From: DATFWC01 sp963777755
GTDB taxonomy: Bacteria; Pseudomonadota; Alphaproteobacteria; Rhizobiales; Xanthobacteraceae
Assembly: GCA_963777755.1 (NCBI GenBank)
Contig: CAVZSC010000035.1
Span: 124,001 to 188,000 of the forward strand
Direction of reading: 5' to 3'
Length of the DNA: 64,000 nt
Shown: piece after piece, positions 1 through 8,458 of the stretch
Position numbering within the stretch: position 1 is the stretch's first letter
How the letters are laid out: every line of letters begins with the position of its first letter
The notes under the pieces: generated by a model
Database searches by the model: none
What the model saw: the letters and a program-made list of their open reading frames with translations, nothing else
Told to the model about the DNA's origin: nothing
Position numbers and translations under genes: made by a program

Positions 1-318
1 TGCGAGACACCTGAAGGGCCATCGGCGGCCGCGTCAGAACATCGCCGTCCGATGGGTGGCGAGCACCCGCGCGACGAGCGCGAGCAGGCAGCGGCTGCAA
101 TCTCGCGCGGCGCCGCCGCCACGGCCTCACCGCTTGCGGTGATGCATCATGATCTTCGACGCAGGCGCACGCGATGGCGCTGCATTTCCTTTATCATGAT
201 TTCGTCCGGATCCTGGCCGCGCTGCTGTTCGCTGCTGGCGTCCGCATGATAGCGGCTTAGGGGCCGCCACAATCAAACTGGCCCACTACGGGATGGTCGC
301 AGCTGAGCCGCTTTTTGA
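1..318. other. left edge, no supported gene
   Basis: I see no convincing coding region here. The open frames are short, lack a good ribosome-binding site and resemble no family I know. The stretch lies just downstream of the minus-strand tRNA gene and contains no clear hairpin plus T-run terminator. Confidence 0.5.
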
Positions 319-404
319 TGGTGCGGGCGGGGGGACTCGAACCCCCACGGGGTTTCCCCCAACGGATTTTAAGTCCGTTGCGTCTACCGTTCCGCCACGC
401 CCGC
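319..404 (-). tRNA. tRNA-Leu (UAA)
   Basis: On the minus strand the 7-bp acceptor stem GCGGGCG (398-404) pairs with CGCCCGC (323-329). It is followed by discriminator A and an encoded CCA (319-321). The anticodon stem ACGGA/TCCGT frames the loop CTTAAAA with anticodon TAA, and the T arm carries GGTTCGAGTCC. The long variable arm (GGGGGAAACCCC) is the class II feature expected for leucine. All stems pair as read by eye. Confidence 0.95.
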
Positions 405-556
405 GTGGCGGAGGCATCTATACGGGTCGTGCGTTCGGGCGCCAAGGGCTCGCGCACGCGTTCGCCGTTGGCCCGCATTTCTCACACGTGATGTGGCCTG
501 CGCCGGCGAGGAGAACCCCGGCTTCGCAACGGACCGTTCGTGATCCTCGCCCGGTA

Positions 557-985
557 TCAGCAACCGCACCATCGATCATAACCCTGCACATAGCGGTGTT
601 GGACCGTATGGACCGGGTAGTAGATGTGACGAGCGTGATAATGGTGCCGATGCCGGACCTCACGGCGGTGCAGCGTGTTGAAGCGGTGGAGCACGGTCAG
701 CTTGTGCACCACGCGATGCTTGTGCACCGTCAGGTGGCGGTGATGGACGGTGTGCCGGTGCAGGACCAGGCGGTTGTGGTTCACCACGCGCGTTCGCGGA
801 ATGACCCTGGTGTGATGCACGACCCGCTTATGGGAGACCCCACTGGCACTTTTGACGATCTTGCTCGGTGGCAGACTGCACGCCCCGGTGCTGCATCTGC
901 TCCGGGGGTCCCCCGCGTCGGCTGTGGATGGAGAAGCAATGAACACGAGCGCGAGCGCGCTCAGCAACGCAAATCTCACGAACAT
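557..985 (-). CDS. secreted histidine/arginine-rich protein
   Basis: About 142 aa. The start at 985 is chosen because GAGGT lies seven bases upstream and the protein then begins with a typical signal peptide (MFVRFALLSALALVFIA, Ala-rich cleavage region). The mature part is dominated by His, Arg and Val in a loose repeat of the type RVVxHxR / VHxHTVHHR, and it ends in two Cys (CGC). I do not recognise a family. The composition suggests periplasmic or surface metal binding, or polyanion binding, but this is inference only. It stands alone between the tRNA and the cupin gene. Confidence 0.65.
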   Translation of the reverse strand: MFVRFALLSALALVFIASPSTADAGDPRSRCSTGACSLPPSKIVKSASGVSHKRVVHHTRVIPRTRVVNHNRLVLHRHTVHHRHLTVHKHRVVHKLTVLHRFNTLHRREVRHRHHYHARHIYYPVHTVQHRYVQGYDRWCGC

Positions 986-1144
986 CAGGTCTACCTCGCG
1001 ATCGCCGCTCAAAGCGGCATCGTGAGAAGCCCGCCGCAACCTCCCGTAACGCCTCCCGCATGTCTAGGAACGTCAAAAGTGCAACTTTGTCAATGCCGCT
1101 GCGCCGTTGAGGATGCACGGCAGGCGCCCGCCGCCGCTCACTCT

Positions 1145-1585
1145 CTACTTCGCGTGGCCCCACAGCTTCTGCCAGTCCTCGCCGGTCGGGTCGGTGACGC
1201 GCCCGTCCTTCTCGAAGAACTTGTTGGGCACCTGGAAGATCGCCAGCATCAGGCCGCCCTCGGGGCACCAGGCGACGTGGCGGCTGCCCGCCTCGCGCCA
1301 GACGAACTCGCCCGGACCGACCTCCAGCCCGGCGGCCGGCCCCTCGCGGTCGACCAGCTTGCCCTCGAGCACGTAGGTCTGCTCGATCTTGACGTGCTCG
1401 TGGTCAGGCAGCACGGCGCCCGGCGCGAACCGCATGAGCGCGGTCACCAGCCCGGTTGCACGGTCGAACAGCAGGGTCTTGGCCTCGCAGCCGGGGAAGC
1501 GGGTCTTCTGCCACTCCATCCCGGCCGGCCGCACCACGTGCGAGTGCTGATCGGCCGCCTGGGCCTTCGGCGTAATGGCGTCCAT
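1145..1585 (-). CDS. cupin-domain protein (ChrR-like)
   Basis: 146 aa, a single small beta-barrel cupin. Around residues 55-75 the cupin motif 1 spacing G-x5-HxH-x3-E-x6-G is present (PDHEHVKIE then LEG). Motif 2 is represented by PGEFVWREAGSRHVAW near residues 90-105. These His and Glu residues would bind a divalent metal. There is no signal peptide, so the protein is cytoplasmic. Substrate and role cannot be read from the sequence. The neighbours are unrelated housekeeping-type genes on the same strand. Confidence 0.8.
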   Translation of the reverse strand: MDAITPKAQAADQHSHVVRPAGMEWQKTRFPGCEAKTLLFDRATGLVTALMRFAPGAVLPDHEHVKIEQTYVLEGKLVDREGPAAGLEVGPGEFVWREAGSRHVAWCPEGGLMLAIFQVPNKFFEKDGRVTDPTGEDWQKLWGHAK

Positions 1586-1663
1586 CGCGATGTCTCCGTG
1601 TCTCAGGTTGCCTCGTCCCCATCATAGCCGATCGCCGGCCCGTTCGTCTCATGCCAGTACCGC

Positions 1664-2017
1664 TCAGCCGCCCTGCTCGTCCCTTTCGGCTTCCGCGATG
1701 GCGTCCTTGGCATGGGCAATGAATTCGTCCGCGCTCTTCTTCGCGCCGTGAAGCATCTCTTCAAGCTCGCGTCGCATCCGATCGAGCTCCAGCTTGAGCC
1801 CGGAAGCCGACGGCTTTTTGACCGACACGGCATAGTCGGTCATCCGCCACTTGACCGCGGCGTCGAGCAGGAGGAGCGAAACCGCGCCCTGGAGCAGATC
1901 ATGCTCGTCGGCGAACGCCTGGAGATGATCATGCAGCGCCTGGCTCATTTCATCGAAGTCGTCGCGGTCCGCGCTGCCGGCTTCATCATCGAACGGGGGT
2001 TCTTTCGGATTTGCCAT
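1664..2017 (-). CDS. small conserved-type hypothetical protein
   Basis: 117 aa from the ATG at 2017. Longer frames upstream read antisense into gpt and have a shadow composition. The protein is acidic at the N-terminus (FDDEAGSADRDDFDEM). A helix-rich centre includes LLQGAVSLLLLDAAVKW, and the C-terminal half is charged and probably coiled (LELDRMRRELEEMLHGAKK). There is no signal peptide and no motif I recognise. It lies 28 bp downstream of gpt on the same strand and is probably co-transcribed with it. Confidence 0.6.
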   Translation of the reverse strand: MANPKEPPFDDEAGSADRDDFDEMSQALHDHLQAFADEHDLLQGAVSLLLLDAAVKWRMTDYAVSVKKPSASGLKLELDRMRRELEEMLHGAKKSADEFIAHAKDAIAEAERDEQGG

Positions 2018-2045
2018 CGGTTCGTTCTCTCGCCGCGAGGGGCGC

Positions 2046-2552
2046 TCACAACCCGCCTTCGCGGATCGGCGGCTGGAACGCGAGCCCGGTGTCCCACGGG
2101 AAGAAGATCCAGGTGTCCTGCGACACCTCGGTGATGAACGTGTCGACCAGCGGCCGGCCCATCGGCTTGGCGTAGACCGTGGCAAAATGCGCGGCCGGCA
2201 GCATGTCGCGCACGATCTTCGCGGTCCTTCCGGTGTCCACCAGGTCGTCGACGATCAGCACGCCCCTGCCGTCGCCGCCGCCGAGCGCCGCCACCTGCGC
2301 GGCGACGCCCTTGAGCACCTGCAGCGGCCCCTGCCGCGTATGGTCGTAGCTCGCCACGCATACGGTCTCGATCACCCGGATGCCGAGCTCGCGCGCCACG
2401 ATCGCGGCCGGCACCAGCCCACCGCGCGTGACGCACACGATGCCCTCGAACGGCGCCACGCCGTGCAGGCGCCACGCGAGCGCGCGCGAGTCGCGATGGA
2501 ACTGGTCCCACGAAACGGGAAACGCCTTCTCCGGCTGCACCGGCTCCGCCAT
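2046..2552 (-). CDS. gpt: xanthine-guanine phosphoribosyltransferase
   Basis: 168 aa, close to the usual Gpt length. It transfers phosphoribose from PRPP to guanine or xanthine in purine salvage, in the cytoplasm. The PRPP-binding loop VLIVDDLVDTGRT lies near residues 97-110. The N-terminal VTRGGLVPAAI segment and the C-terminal WIFFPWD motif are typical of the Gpt branch rather than Hpt. The start MAEPVQPEKAF is the first good ATG. Confidence 0.9.
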   Translation of the reverse strand: MAEPVQPEKAFPVSWDQFHRDSRALAWRLHGVAPFEGIVCVTRGGLVPAAIVARELGIRVIETVCVASYDHTRQGPLQVLKGVAAQVAALGGGDGRGVLIVDDLVDTGRTAKIVRDMLPAAHFATVYAKPMGRPLVDTFITEVSQDTWIFFPWDTGLAFQPPIREGGL

Positions 2553-2623
2553 TGTGGCTCACCCTCCCCCGGCCCTTCACGGCGGCGCGCAGACTGCGCG
2601 CCGCGAAGCGGCCACGCGAGGTT

Positions 2624-3229
2624 CTAGCGCATGTCGAGGACGAAATCGAAGCGCCCGGCGAGGCTTCCTTCCGCCTTCGCCACCTTCATCAACAGCTCCC
2701 GGCGGAACAGGCCATCGGTGCGGTTCTTCACCTCGCCCGGGAAGTACAGCTGCGTGGTCAGCACGCGTCCGCCCGGCGGCTGGATCTTCAGGTGATAATG
2801 ACGCGTGCGGCCCTCGTACGAGGCCGGCACGATGGTGAGAAAGCGATAGCGGCCCTGCGCGTCGGTGAACTGGTGGCCGCGCAGGCGGAAGCCCGCATTG
2901 TCGTACGCACCCTCGGCGTCCGCATGCCAGATGTCCACCAGCGCCCGCTCGAGCGGGCGGCAGCCGCGCGTGAGCACGAAGCCAGTCAGCTCGATCGGCT
3001 GGCCCTTGAGCCCCGGCTCGCGCAGATCGGTCCGCTCGGGCGAGCTTGGCTTGAAGAACGGCCCCTCGGTCTGCCTGACGGTCGGCTGATCGCCGTCGTC
3101 GCACGCCGGCGTCGGCGCGAGCTCGCGCTGCCCGAACGCACGATCGACGATCCCGGCGTTCAGTCCTCCGGCGGTTGCGGCAAGCGTGCCGGCGAGCAGC
3201 AACCGGCGGCGTGTCGGGTAAGCGGACAT
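2624..3229 (-). CDS. intradiol ring-cleavage dioxygenase family protein, exported
   Basis: 201 aa from the ATG at 3229, which follows GGAGGA at the right distance. The N-terminus has a twin-arginine-like signal (TRRRLLLAGTLAATAGG). The mature part carries TEGPFFKP, a hallmark of the catechol/protocatechuate intradiol dioxygenase fold. It is followed by DIWHADAEGAYDN, YRFLTIVPASY and TRHYHLKI, which supply the Tyr and His ligands expected for the non-haem Fe(III). Exported intradiol dioxygenase-like proteins of this short type are common in proteobacteria and their substrate is usually unknown. The gene is monocistronic here. Confidence 0.85.
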   Translation of the reverse strand: MSAYPTRRRLLLAGTLAATAGGLNAGIVDRAFGQRELAPTPACDDGDQPTVRQTEGPFFKPSSPERTDLREPGLKGQPIELTGFVLTRGCRPLERALVDIWHADAEGAYDNAGFRLRGHQFTDAQGRYRFLTIVPASYEGRTRHYHLKIQPPGGRVLTTQLYFPGEVKNRTDGLFRRELLMKVAKAEGSLAGRFDFVLDMR

Positions 3230-3397
3230 GGCTGGTCCTCCACTTCTCTTGGCCTGCGCTCGACCGCTGGTAGGACGGGACGAACATGTCTTCAAGCGAT
3301 CGGAAACCACAGTAAAAATGAGTTGATTGGACGCGCTTGACCTTACGTAAGCTGGGGAGGATTCTGGCGGCGGGGAGGGCGTGAATCGAGCGGTGGC

Positions 3398-5029
3398 GTG
3401 CTACCGCCCAACGAGCGTCACCCAGGTGGGCCCTTGAACCGGCAATTCGACCAGCCAGCGGGCGCCGAGGTCGTCACAAGCGTGGCCGATACGGGCGCGA
3501 GCAAAACCGATAGGCCGCGCACGCATTCCCTCGCCGAACGCATCATCGAGACGTCGCTCGATCTGATCCTGGTGGTGGATCCCTTCGGCAACCTGCTGCG
3601 CGTCAGTCCGAGCTCCGTACCGATTCTGGGTTATCGGCCGGATGAAATGATCGGCCGCAGCGCCGCCGACTTTCTGTATGCCGCCGACCTCGAGGACACC
3701 CGCAACGAGATGCGGCTCGCCCGGCGCGGCCGCTCCACCCGCAATTTCGAATGCCGCTACGTCCACCGGGATGGCCACGTGGTTTCGCTCATGTGGACTG
3801 GCGTCTGGTCGGAGCCGGACCGCGAGTACTTCTTCATCGGCCGCGACATGACCGAGCGCATCCGCCTGGAGGCGCAGCTGCGCCAGGCGCAGAAGATGGA
3901 GGCGATCGGACAGCTGACCGGCGGCATCGCCCATGACTTCAACAACATCCTGACGACGATCATCTCCACCGCGGAATTGCTCGGCGACGAGGTCGCCGGC
4001 ACACCCAGGCTGGCGGAGCTGGTCCAGTGCATTGACGAGGCCGGAGAACGCGGTGCGCAGCTTACGCATCGCCTGCTCGCCATCGCGCGCAAGCACCCGC
4101 TCGAAGTGCGCACGCTCGATCTCAACAACATCGTCGGCCGGATGGTCGCCGTCCTGCAGCGCACCCTGGGCGAGGACATCACCGTCAAGACGGCGCCGGC
4201 CGCGGGCCTGTGGCCGACGCTCGCCGATTCGTCGCAGCTCGAGGACACGATCCTCAACCTCGCCGTCAACGCGCGCGATGCCATGCCGCAGGGCGGCCAG
4301 CTGGTGATCGAAACCGCCAACGCGCACCTGGACGACGCGTATGCGGCGCAGAACGTCGACGTTCCGCCGGGGGATTATGTGGCCCTGATCGTCACCAATT
4401 CCGGCATCGGCATGCCGCCCGAGGTGATCGAGCGGGCCTTCGAGCCGTTCTTCACCACCAAGAGCGCCGGCCAGGGTACCGGGCTCGGCTTGAGCATGGT
4501 CTATGGCTTTGCCAAGCAGATGGGGGGGCACGTCAAGATCTACAGCGAGCTCGGTCACGGAACGAGCATCCGGCTGTACCTGCCCAAGGCGGCCGGCGTG
4601 TCGGCGACGGTCGAGGTGCAGGCCGCAGTCCCGCACGTCGGGGGCGGCGAAACGATCCTCCTCGTCGAGGACGACGCAGCCGTGCGCGTCGTCGCCGTCA
4701 ACATCCTCGAGAGCCTGGGCTATCGGGTGTGGCAGGCGGAAGACGGGCTCAGCGCGGTCGATATTCTCAAATCATCCAAGCCGGTCGATCTGTTGTTCAC
4801 CGATCTCATCATGCCGAACGGTATGAACGGCCAGGATCTCCTGCGCGAGGCGCGCCTGCACCGGCCCGATCTCAAGGTGCTGTTCACCTCGGGCTATTCC
4901 GCAAGCTTCATCGCGGCGCGCGGCCAGTCCGACGAGACCGTGCCGCTGCTCGGCAAGCCCTATCGCAAGCAGAAGCTGGCCGAAGCGATCCGCACCGTGC
5001 TGGACGGCGGCGAGCTCGAGACCACTTGA
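3398..5029 (+). CDS. PAS hybrid sensor histidine kinase/response regulator
   Basis: 543 aa from a GTG at 3398; a later in-frame start is possible. Order: a PAS domain at about 45-155 (DLILVVDPFGNLLRVS, then VPILGYRPDEMIG), a dimerisation domain with the phospho-accepting His in GGIAHDFNN (about residue 179), and an HATPase_c with GTGLGLSMVYG. A C-terminal receiver domain has the acidic pocket LLVEDD, the phospho-acceptor Asp in LLFTDLIMPNG, SGYS and the Lys of GKPY. There is no transmembrane segment, so it should be a soluble sensor. No output regulator is adjacent. Confidence 0.9.
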   Translation: MLPPNERHPGGPLNRQFDQPAGAEVVTSVADTGASKTDRPRTHSLAERIIETSLDLILVVDPFGNLLRVSPSSVPILGYRPDEMIGRSAADFLYAADLEDTRNEMRLARRGRSTRNFECRYVHRDGHVVSLMWTGVWSEPDREYFFIGRDMTERIRLEAQLRQAQKMEAIGQLTGGIAHDFNNILTTIISTAELLGDEVAGTPRLAELVQCIDEAGERGAQLTHRLLAIARKHPLEVRTLDLNNIVGRMVAVLQRTLGEDITVKTAPAAGLWPTLADSSQLEDTILNLAVNARDAMPQGGQLVIETANAHLDDAYAAQNVDVPPGDYVALIVTNSGIGMPPEVIERAFEPFFTTKSAGQGTGLGLSMVYGFAKQMGGHVKIYSELGHGTSIRLYLPKAAGVSATVEVQAAVPHVGGGETILLVEDDAAVRVVAVNILESLGYRVWQAEDGLSAVDILKSSKPVDLLFTDLIMPNGMNGQDLLREARLHRPDLKVLFTSGYSASFIAARGQSDETVPLLGKPYRKQKLAEAIRTVLDGGELETT

Positions 5030-5085
5030 GGCACGACGGACGCTGCCGTTCGTGCAGGAGCACCCCTGTGGGTGCCCGACCACAG

Positions 5086-5124
5086 GCGCACGAAGCGTGC
5101 GCCGAGCGCCTCAGGATGCCGAGG
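5086..5124. repeat. palindromic intergenic repeat (CCTCAGGATG type)
   Basis: The hairpin GCGCAC-GAAGC-GTGCGC (5086-5102) is followed by CGAGCGCCTCAGGATG. The same GTGCGCCGAGCGCCTCAGGATG block recurs at 25253-25274, and related copies lie near 14.2, 59.1 and 60.5 kb. Confidence 0.65.
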
Positions 5125-5300
5125 GTCGGGGCGGCGGCACCGCCGCGCGCCACCGACATCCTGCTGATTCACGATGTCATACAGCCCAACGCTTCGCCCG
5201 TCCCGGCGGTCGCTCGGCAGTTTGCCGCGCGACCGTCTTGAGCCGGGCTTTGCGTCCTTCGCGGCTCGACCGCTGCGCGCTCGAGCACCTCAGGATAACG

Positions 5301-5321
5301 CCCTCAGGATAATCCTGAGGG
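5301..5321. repeat. 21-bp palindrome
   Basis: Arms CCCTCAGGAT and ATCCTGAGGG are separated by a single A. A partial copy of the arm lies just upstream (CTCAGGATAA, about 5288-5297). Confidence 0.7.
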
Positions 5322-5691
5322 AGCGGAGCGCCGCGAGGGCGCTGGTGCGGAACGCCGCACCCGTGGCGTGTTTGTCCCCTCCCCGTTTGCGAGGCGGGAA
5401 AGGACACGCCGGAACACCTTGCGAGGGTGTCCCCGCGCCCCAGTGACGTAGGGGCGCGCGCCCTCGCGGCGCTCCACCGCGGCGGCCACGACCTCTCCGG
5501 ATCCGATCAGGGTCGTGGCTGCCGCTCCCCGCTCCGCCTTCGTGTGTCTTCCGGAAGACGCCCTCGGTGAGCCGGGATGGCTGGGAGTAAAGAACTAGTC
5601 TGGGAATATTGTCAATAGGGCTGGCAAACTATTTTTCCGATTTTCAGGAATTCCGGGATCGCGCCGGATCCCTCGCTGGTTGCCGCGCGGC

Positions 5692-5930
5692 TATGCGCTT
5701 TCATGGGGTTCGAGCACGAGGATCGCGCGGAAATCTTGACGTTGGTCAGGGTCGGACCGGTGATCACCTGATCGCCGAGCGCCTCGAAGAAACCGTGGGC
5801 GTCGTTATCCGCCAGGTATTCCTTGGCATTGATGCCACGCTCCGCCGCGCCCCTCAGCGTGTCGGGCGCCACGATGACGCCAGCGATCTCCTCGGCCCCA
5901 TCCACCCCATTCTTCGGGTTGCCGGCACGC
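5692..5930 (-). pseudogene. 3' fragment of glycerate kinase/hydroxypyruvate reductase (ttuD-like, MOFRL)
   Basis: About 75 residues match the C-terminal MOFRL end of GckA/TtuD-type glycerate 2-kinases: NGVDGAEEIAGVIVAPDTL, FLADNDAHGFFEALG-like AKEYLADNDAHGFFEALGD, and TGPTLTNV. At about 5735 one base is missing. Shifting the frame there restores the expected end (DFRAILVLEP) before a stop at 5692. The N-terminal four fifths of the gene is absent. It begins one base after the stop of the ttuC-like gene, the order seen in tartrate operons (ttuB-ttuC-ttuD), so it is read as a deletion relic. Confidence 0.8.
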
Positions 5931-5931
5931 G

Positions 5932-7008
5932 TTAGTCGTTGGCGCTCCGTAACGCCACGCACACCGCGTCGGTGACCTGCTTCGTCGTTGCCTTGCCGCC
6001 GAGGTCTGGTGTGTGCAGTGATGTGTCGGCGGTCACGCGCTCGACGGCTTTCATCAAGCGGCCTGCGGCCGGCTTCTCTCCCAGGTGATCGAGCATCATC
6101 GCTGCTGTCCAGAACGTCGCGACCGGGTTGGCGATGCCCTTCCCTGTAATGTCGAAGGCCGAGCCGTAAATCGGCTCGAACATCGACGGCGTCTTCCGTT
6201 CCGGATTCAGGTTTGCGGTCGGCGCGATGCCGAGCGAGCCGGCGAGCGCGGCCGCGAGATCAGAGAGAATATCCGCGTGCAGATTGGTGGCGACGATCGT
6301 GTCGATCGTCTGCGGCCGCATGACCATGCGCATCGTCATCGCATCGACCAGCATCTTGTCCCAGGTCACATCCGGGAACTCTTCCGCCACCTCGGCCGCA
6401 ATCTCGTCCCACATGACCATGGCATGACGCTGCGCGTTGCTCTTGGTGACGACAGTCAGCAGCTTGCGCGGTCGCGATTGCGCGAGCTTGAACGCAAAGC
6501 GGATGATCCGAACCACCCCGGCGCGCGTCATGATCGAGACGTCGGTGGCGACCTCTTCAGGCAGCCCCTTGTGCACGCGCCCGCCAACTCCGGAGTATTC
6601 ACCCTCCGAGTTCTCGCGCACGATCACCCAATCGAGCTCCGGACCGGAGACGTTGCGCAGAGGACTCGTGATGCCCGGCAGTATGCGGGTCGGGCGCACG
6701 TTCGCGTATTGATCGAGCGGCTGGCAGATCGCCAGTCGCAGCCCCCACAGCGTTATGTGATCCGGAATGTCCGGCGCACCCACCGCGCCGAACAGGATGG
6801 CGTCGAAAGCGCGAAGCTGATCCGCCCCGCCTTCCGGCATCATGACGCCATGAGTCCTGTAATAGTTCGAACCCCAGTCGAAATCCGTGAAGTCCATCTT
6901 AAATCCGCCGTCGCGCTCGGCGCAGACCTTCAGCACCTGCACGCCGGCTTTCACGACTTCGGGGCCAATTCCGTCGCCGCCCATCGCGGCAATCTTGTAG
7001 GTTTTCAT
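5932..7008 (-). CDS. ttuC: tartrate dehydrogenase/D-malate dehydrogenase (TtuC family)
   Basis: 358 aa from the ATG at 7008, preceded by GGAG. It is a beta-decarboxylating dehydrogenase of the isocitrate/isopropylmalate fold: N-terminal KIAAMGGDGIGPEV, the substrate-binding VIVRENSEGEYSG, the catalytic region VTKSNAQRHAMVMWDE, the metal site MLVDAMTMRMV, and NAD-binding PIYGSAFDITGKGIANP. ENSEGEYSGVGGR and length fit TtuC/YeaU enzymes, which oxidise tartrate or D-malate with NAD and Mn. The gene is intact, but its former operon partners on both sides are fragments, so the pathway is probably no longer complete locally. Confidence 0.9.
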   Translation of the reverse strand: MKTYKIAAMGGDGIGPEVVKAGVQVLKVCAERDGGFKMDFTDFDWGSNYYRTHGVMMPEGGADQLRAFDAILFGAVGAPDIPDHITLWGLRLAICQPLDQYANVRPTRILPGITSPLRNVSGPELDWVIVRENSEGEYSGVGGRVHKGLPEEVATDVSIMTRAGVVRIIRFAFKLAQSRPRKLLTVVTKSNAQRHAMVMWDEIAAEVAEEFPDVTWDKMLVDAMTMRMVMRPQTIDTIVATNLHADILSDLAAALAGSLGIAPTANLNPERKTPSMFEPIYGSAFDITGKGIANPVATFWTAAMMLDHLGEKPAAGRLMKAVERVTADTSLHTPDLGGKATTKQVTDAVCVALRSAND

Positions 7009-7039
7009 GCTGGATCTCCGGGTTGCGGGGCAATGACTC

Positions 7040-7203
7040 TCAAGAGTGGGCAACAGGGTGAGCGGCGGCAGCCGATGTCGCGGGACGCTGCAGAGAGCGC
7101 GCGAGCACCAGGGTCAGGATTGCCGAGAACAGCGGCAGGGCGGCGACGAAGTAGAGTCCGCCGACGAAGCTGCCTGTTCCTTCCTTGATCCAGCCGATCA
7201 TGG
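7040..7203 (-). pseudogene. 3' fragment of MFS transporter (ttuB-like)
   Basis: The minus-strand frame ending at 7040 encodes MIGWIKEGTGSFVGG followed by a hydrophobic helix (LYFVAALPLFSAILTLVL). This is the last transmembrane segment typical of anion:cation symporter-family MFS proteins such as tartrate or phthalate transporters. Upstream of about 7203 the frame turns into antisense of the GntR fragment, so the first about 370 residues are gone. It is 31 bp upstream of ttuC. Confidence 0.7.
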
Positions 7204-7583
7204 CCGCACCAGAGCAGCGGCTGTCGACCGCGCGCGAGCTGGAGGCCGTCAACACGGCGATGGAAAAAGCTTTGCGGACGGACGATCTCACAGCTTGGGC
7301 GAAGGCTGATGAATTGTTCCACAAGCTGCTCATCGAGCACAGCGGCAACAAGCGTCTGTTACGCATGTACCACACGATCATGGATCAGTCTCATCGGGCG
7401 CGCATGATCACCCTCCGGATACGCCCGAGGCCCGAGGGATCAGTCCTGGAGCATCGATCCATTGTTGATGCGATCAAGCGGGGCAGCCCGTCGGAAGCAC
7501 GCGAGCTCGCCAAGCAACACCGCGTCCGCGCCAGAGACCAGCTGATCCCGCTGTTGGAGCAGGTCGGGTTGCGACATCTTTGA
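7200..7583 (+). pseudogene. GntR-family regulator, FCD-domain fragment
   Basis: About 125 residues of an FCD effector-binding domain: ARELEAVNTAMEKALRT, ADELFHKLLIEHSGNKRL, then EHRSIVDAIKRGSPSEAREL, which contain the helical bundle and His ligands typical of FadR C-terminal domains. The N-terminal winged helix is missing. The fragment starts exactly where the oppositely oriented MFS fragment stops, so one deletion probably removed the MFS 5' part, the intergenic operator and the regulator DNA-binding domain. A short start codon exists, but DNA binding is not expected. Confidence 0.75.
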
Positions 7584-7695
7584 TGGGTGCAAGTCGTGAT
7601 TTGAGCGTGCGCGACGTGCCTGCAGGCGCTCGACATCATGATCCCCTCCCACGATCCGCGTGAGCGCCGATCGCTGCACCTCGCGTGAGAGGCCC

Positions 7696-8109
7696 CTATT
7701 TCGCCGCCTTTCCTCCGGGGATCACGAATTCGACGACGACGCTTCGATCCAGGGGCTGATGGTTTGCGTTCACGAGCGTAATCTCGACCTTGTGCGGTCC
7801 CGCCGGAAGACCAGCGATGATGAGAGGCCCGCCGCTGGTTTCGGCCCAGATCCACGGCGCACCATCAACCGCGACATGGAGATGCCCGATGCGCGGCGAC
7901 ACATCGAGCGCCTTCGGACCGAACACCGGGACGATCTGCAGATTTTCGGTGCGGTACTGGATGAACACGACTCCGCGGCTCAACGGTTCGGCCAAAGGCG
8001 GATCGACCACGATTTTCGCCGCAGGCTGCGGCTCAGCAGTCTGAGCGACGGCGTTGGACGCCCACAGAACGGCTATCGCTACGATAAAGCCGATGAAGGT
8101 CCTGGTCAT
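7696..8109 (-). CDS. secreted DUF6130-like protein
   Basis: 137 aa with a clear signal peptide (MTRTFIGFIVAIAVLWASNAVAQ). The mature domain reads VVFIQYRTENLQIVPVFGP, SPRIGHLHVAVDGAPWIW and LPAGPHKVEITLVNANHQ. This pattern I associate from memory with the DUF6130 family of small periplasmic beta-sandwich proteins. Function is unknown. It is the last ordinary gene before the binding-protein array. Confidence 0.7.
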   Translation of the reverse strand: MTRTFIGFIVAIAVLWASNAVAQTAEPQPAAKIVVDPPLAEPLSRGVVFIQYRTENLQIVPVFGPKALDVSPRIGHLHVAVDGAPWIWAETSGGPLIIAGLPAGPHKVEITLVNANHQPLDRSVVVEFVIPGGKAAK

Positions 8110-8136
8110 GTCTGTTTCTCTTGATTAGGGCTCACC

Positions 8137-8160
8137 CGCACCGACGAGGTGATCGGGTAA
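8137..8160 (+). pseudogene. tail-only remnant of ABC_sub_bind gene
   Basis: Eight codons reading RTDEVIG-stop match the RADEVIE tail of the array genes. Nothing of the rest of the gene remains upstream, where the DUF6130-like gene lies. Confidence 0.6.
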
Positions 8161-8168
8161 GTCAAGTT

Positions 8169-8303
8169 GCCAAGCCCGCCGACATCCCAGTCGAGCAACC
8201 GACGCACTCCAGGCTCGTCGTCAGCCGCAAAATCCCCGCCAAGGCGCTTGGGTCGACAATCTCCGAGTCATTTCTGCTGGGCGCGGAGGTAACGATCGAA
8301 TGA
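8169..8303 (+). pseudogene. C-terminal remnant of ABC_sub_bind gene
   Basis: The frame reads AKPADIPVEQPT, then a degraded RLVVSRKIPAKALGS, then ESFLLGAEVTIE-stop. It aligns to the last 45 residues of the array proteins (AKPADLPV-QPTKFELVINLK, TAKALGL, ESFLLRADEVIE). Gene 7 of the array shares the ESFLLRADEVIE variant, so this copy is probably a decayed relative of it. Confidence 0.75.
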
Positions 8304-8360
8304 TAGCATACTGCGGTGCAGGAGTCCGCAATTGACCCGTAGCGGACATGGACACTCCGC

Positions 8361-8400
8361 TGATTCAGAAGAATTCAGGACGTGCCCCAAGGACCTGCTG
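8361..8400. promoter_or_regulatory. array-head element, copy a
   Basis: TGATTCAGAAGAATTCAGGA followed by CGTGCCCCAAGGACCTGCTG. It is one of six related copies found upstream of array-head genes or remnants. Whether it is a promoter, an operator or only co-duplicated DNA is not known. Confidence 0.5.
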
Positions 8401-8458
8401 GTGAATCCGGACCATACTGGTTGCCCTCAGTCGGATCAGGGGAGTGCGAGCAGCACCT

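Larger units (their letters stand above)
5030..5689. other. repeat-rich intergenic region
   Basis: About 660 bp with no supported gene. It holds a small hairpin near 5058-5074 (GCACCC/GGGTGC), the palindromic repeat at 5086-5124, and a near-perfect short palindrome at 5301-5321. A GC-rich stretch at 5390-5560 has several further inverted repeats. It separates the histidine kinase gene from the remnant tartrate locus. Confidence 0.6.

Noticed and set aside
293..1627. Long plus-strand open frame across the tRNA, His-rich and cupin genes
   Set aside because: It is antisense to a certain tRNA and two better genes and has the Arg/Pro/Ala-rich composition of a high-GC shadow frame.
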